Of a DNA stretch of 64,000 bases, positions 63,376-64,000 are shown piece by piece. Source of the stretch: UBA2108 sp002713215. Its GTDB lineage: Bacteria > Bacteroidota > Bacteroidia > Flavobacteriales_G > Salibacteraceae. The DNA lies in contig CALAPY010000061.1 of the NCBI GenBank assembly GCA_937891015.1, forward strand, positions 50,044 through 114,043, in the 5' to 3' direction. The notes under the pieces are model-generated. The model ran no database searches and was not told where the DNA came from. It saw only the letters and a list, made by a program, of their open reading frames with translations. Positions within the stretch are counted from its first letter, which is position 1, and the number at the start of each line of letters is the position of its first letter. The translations under genes were made by a program, and so were the position numbers.

Positions 63376-64000
63376 ATGGCAATACCCTTAGCCAAAAAAT
63401 GGAGTAAAGGCTTACGGGCTTTTCTGGTGTGGAGGACGAACCACATTAAAAACAAACCATTTGTTCTGATTTTGAGCGTGGTTATAGGTTTTCTGTGTGC
63501 AGTTGCTGCTTATTGTTTGAAGCAAGGTGTTCATCTGGTAGAATCCTTTTTTGTTGATACACTGGTTAAACAACAGGGTCAGACCTTGTTTTTCCTTCTT
63601 CCGATTATCGGGATTATTATAACAACGCTTCTAATTAAATATGTTATTCGGGAAGATACGGGGCATGGAATACCAAATACCCTGTACGCGTTATCCAAGG
63701 GGAATGGGTTGATTTCTCTCAAGAGGACATTTTCTTCAGTAATTACTGCGGCTTTTACCGTTGGTTTTGGAGGTTCGTGTGGACTGGAGGGGCCGGCTGT
63801 TGGAACTACCTCAGCCATTGGATCAAACATGAGTAAATCGCTCCGACTAAATGTAAAAACCAGAAAGCTGATGATTGGTTGTGGTGCTGCGGCCGCGTTA
63901 TCTGCCATTTTCAAAGCGCCGGTGGCTGCCATTGTATTTGCCATGGAAGTGATTTTGCTGGACATCACTACGTTTTCACTAATACCGTTGCTTCTATCCA
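63376..64000 (+). CDS. ClC-family chloride channel/transporter, 3' truncated by window edge
   Basis: Starts at ATG 63376 (MAIPLAKKWSKG) and runs open to the window edge. The ClC landmarks are visible: a first helix LILSVVIGFLCAVAAY, the selectivity loop DTGHGIPNTL (in place of GSGIP), the gating-glutamate motif GLEGPAVG, and FKAPVAAIVFAMEV. It exchanges or conducts chloride or fluoride across the inner membrane. The second half is outside the window. The antisense frame at 63579-63968 is a shadow. Confidence 0.92.
   Translation, partial: MAIPLAKKWSKGLRAFLVWRTNHIKNKPFVLILSVVIGFLCAVAAYCLKQGVHLVESFFVDTLVKQQGQTLFFLLPIIGIIITTLLIKYVIREDTGHGIPNTLYALSKGNGLISLKRTFSSVITAAFTVGFGGSCGLEGPAVGTTSAIGSNMSKSLRLNVKTRKLMIGCGAAAALSAIFKAPVAAIVFAMEVILLDITTFSLIPLLLS

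Noticed and set aside
63579..63968. Minus-strand frame of 129 codons at the right edge
   Set aside because: Antisense to the ClC channel gene, which has clear family motifs.
1..64000. CRISPR arrays and rRNA genes
   Set aside because: No regularly spaced repeats and no rRNA-like sequence were seen on either strand.

Overview
The window is chromosomal DNA of a Bacteroidota bacterium, most likely a marine Flavobacteriales-type lineage. The evidence is: secreted proteins with C-terminal type IX secretion sorting domains, lamin-tail-domain surface proteins, SusC-style TonB receptor architecture, Bacteroidota-type -7 promoter elements (TAnnTTTG) in front of many genes, weak Shine-Dalgarno signals, and lipoproteins with the SCKKDE-type lipobox. 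The first gene is cut by the left edge and a ClC channel gene is cut by the right edge.

Positions 1-25,500 are ordinary chromosome: a FAD-dependent dehydrogenase, a nucleoid-associated protein, a P460-type cytochrome lipoprotein, a metallophosphoesterase, a class I isoprenoid-fold enzyme, lysS flanked by two paralogous secreted proteins of identical length, a TlpA-like lipoprotein, group III truncated haemoglobin, tryptophan 2,3-dioxygenase, a GT9 glycosyltransferase, a secreted esterase with a T9SS tail, SDR and GNAT enzymes. Two genes here are decayed: a TPR/membrane protein (6674-8334) and an M1 aminopeptidase that has lost its catalytic centre (14627-15679).

Positions 25,764-42,884 are a 17.1-kb integrated genomic island inside a CAU-anticodon tRNA gene (tRNA-Met or tRNA-Ile2). 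It is bounded by a 46-bp direct repeat of the tRNA 3' half and has paired 12-bp-period CGTGTACT sites near both ends that look like integrase arm sites. It encodes a tyrosine recombinase, an excisionase-like HTH protein, a RepA-like ATPase followed by a hairpin-rich intergenic region, a second RecA-like ATPase, a membrane-anchored TAXI/TRAP-binding-like protein, and a defence cargo: a CoiA-like nuclease, a trypsin-like protease, a DUF4297/Cap4-like protein, a 1490-residue nuclease-STAND NTPase, and AbiH. No relaxase, type IV secretion or phage structural gene is visible, so it is best read as a satellite-like or mobilisable defence island. The protease / nuclease / nuclease-STAND cassette resembles AVAST (Avs) systems but the gene combination does not match a type I can name; it is the best candidate for an undescribed system.

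Positions 43,000-64,000 return to chromosome: HAD phosphatase, methylmalonyl-CoA epimerase, a FAD amine-oxidase-like enzyme, two giant lamin-tail surface proteins, asd, a decayed DUF2079 membrane protein, a probable zinc-uptake group (lipoprotein, TonB receptor, Fur/Zur) with a candidate operator, an OmpA lipoprotein, recJ, an alpha/beta hydrolase lipoprotein, an aminomuconate-semialdehyde-type aldehyde dehydrogenase (with tryptophan dioxygenase it suggests tryptophan breakdown by the kynurenine route), and the ClC channel.
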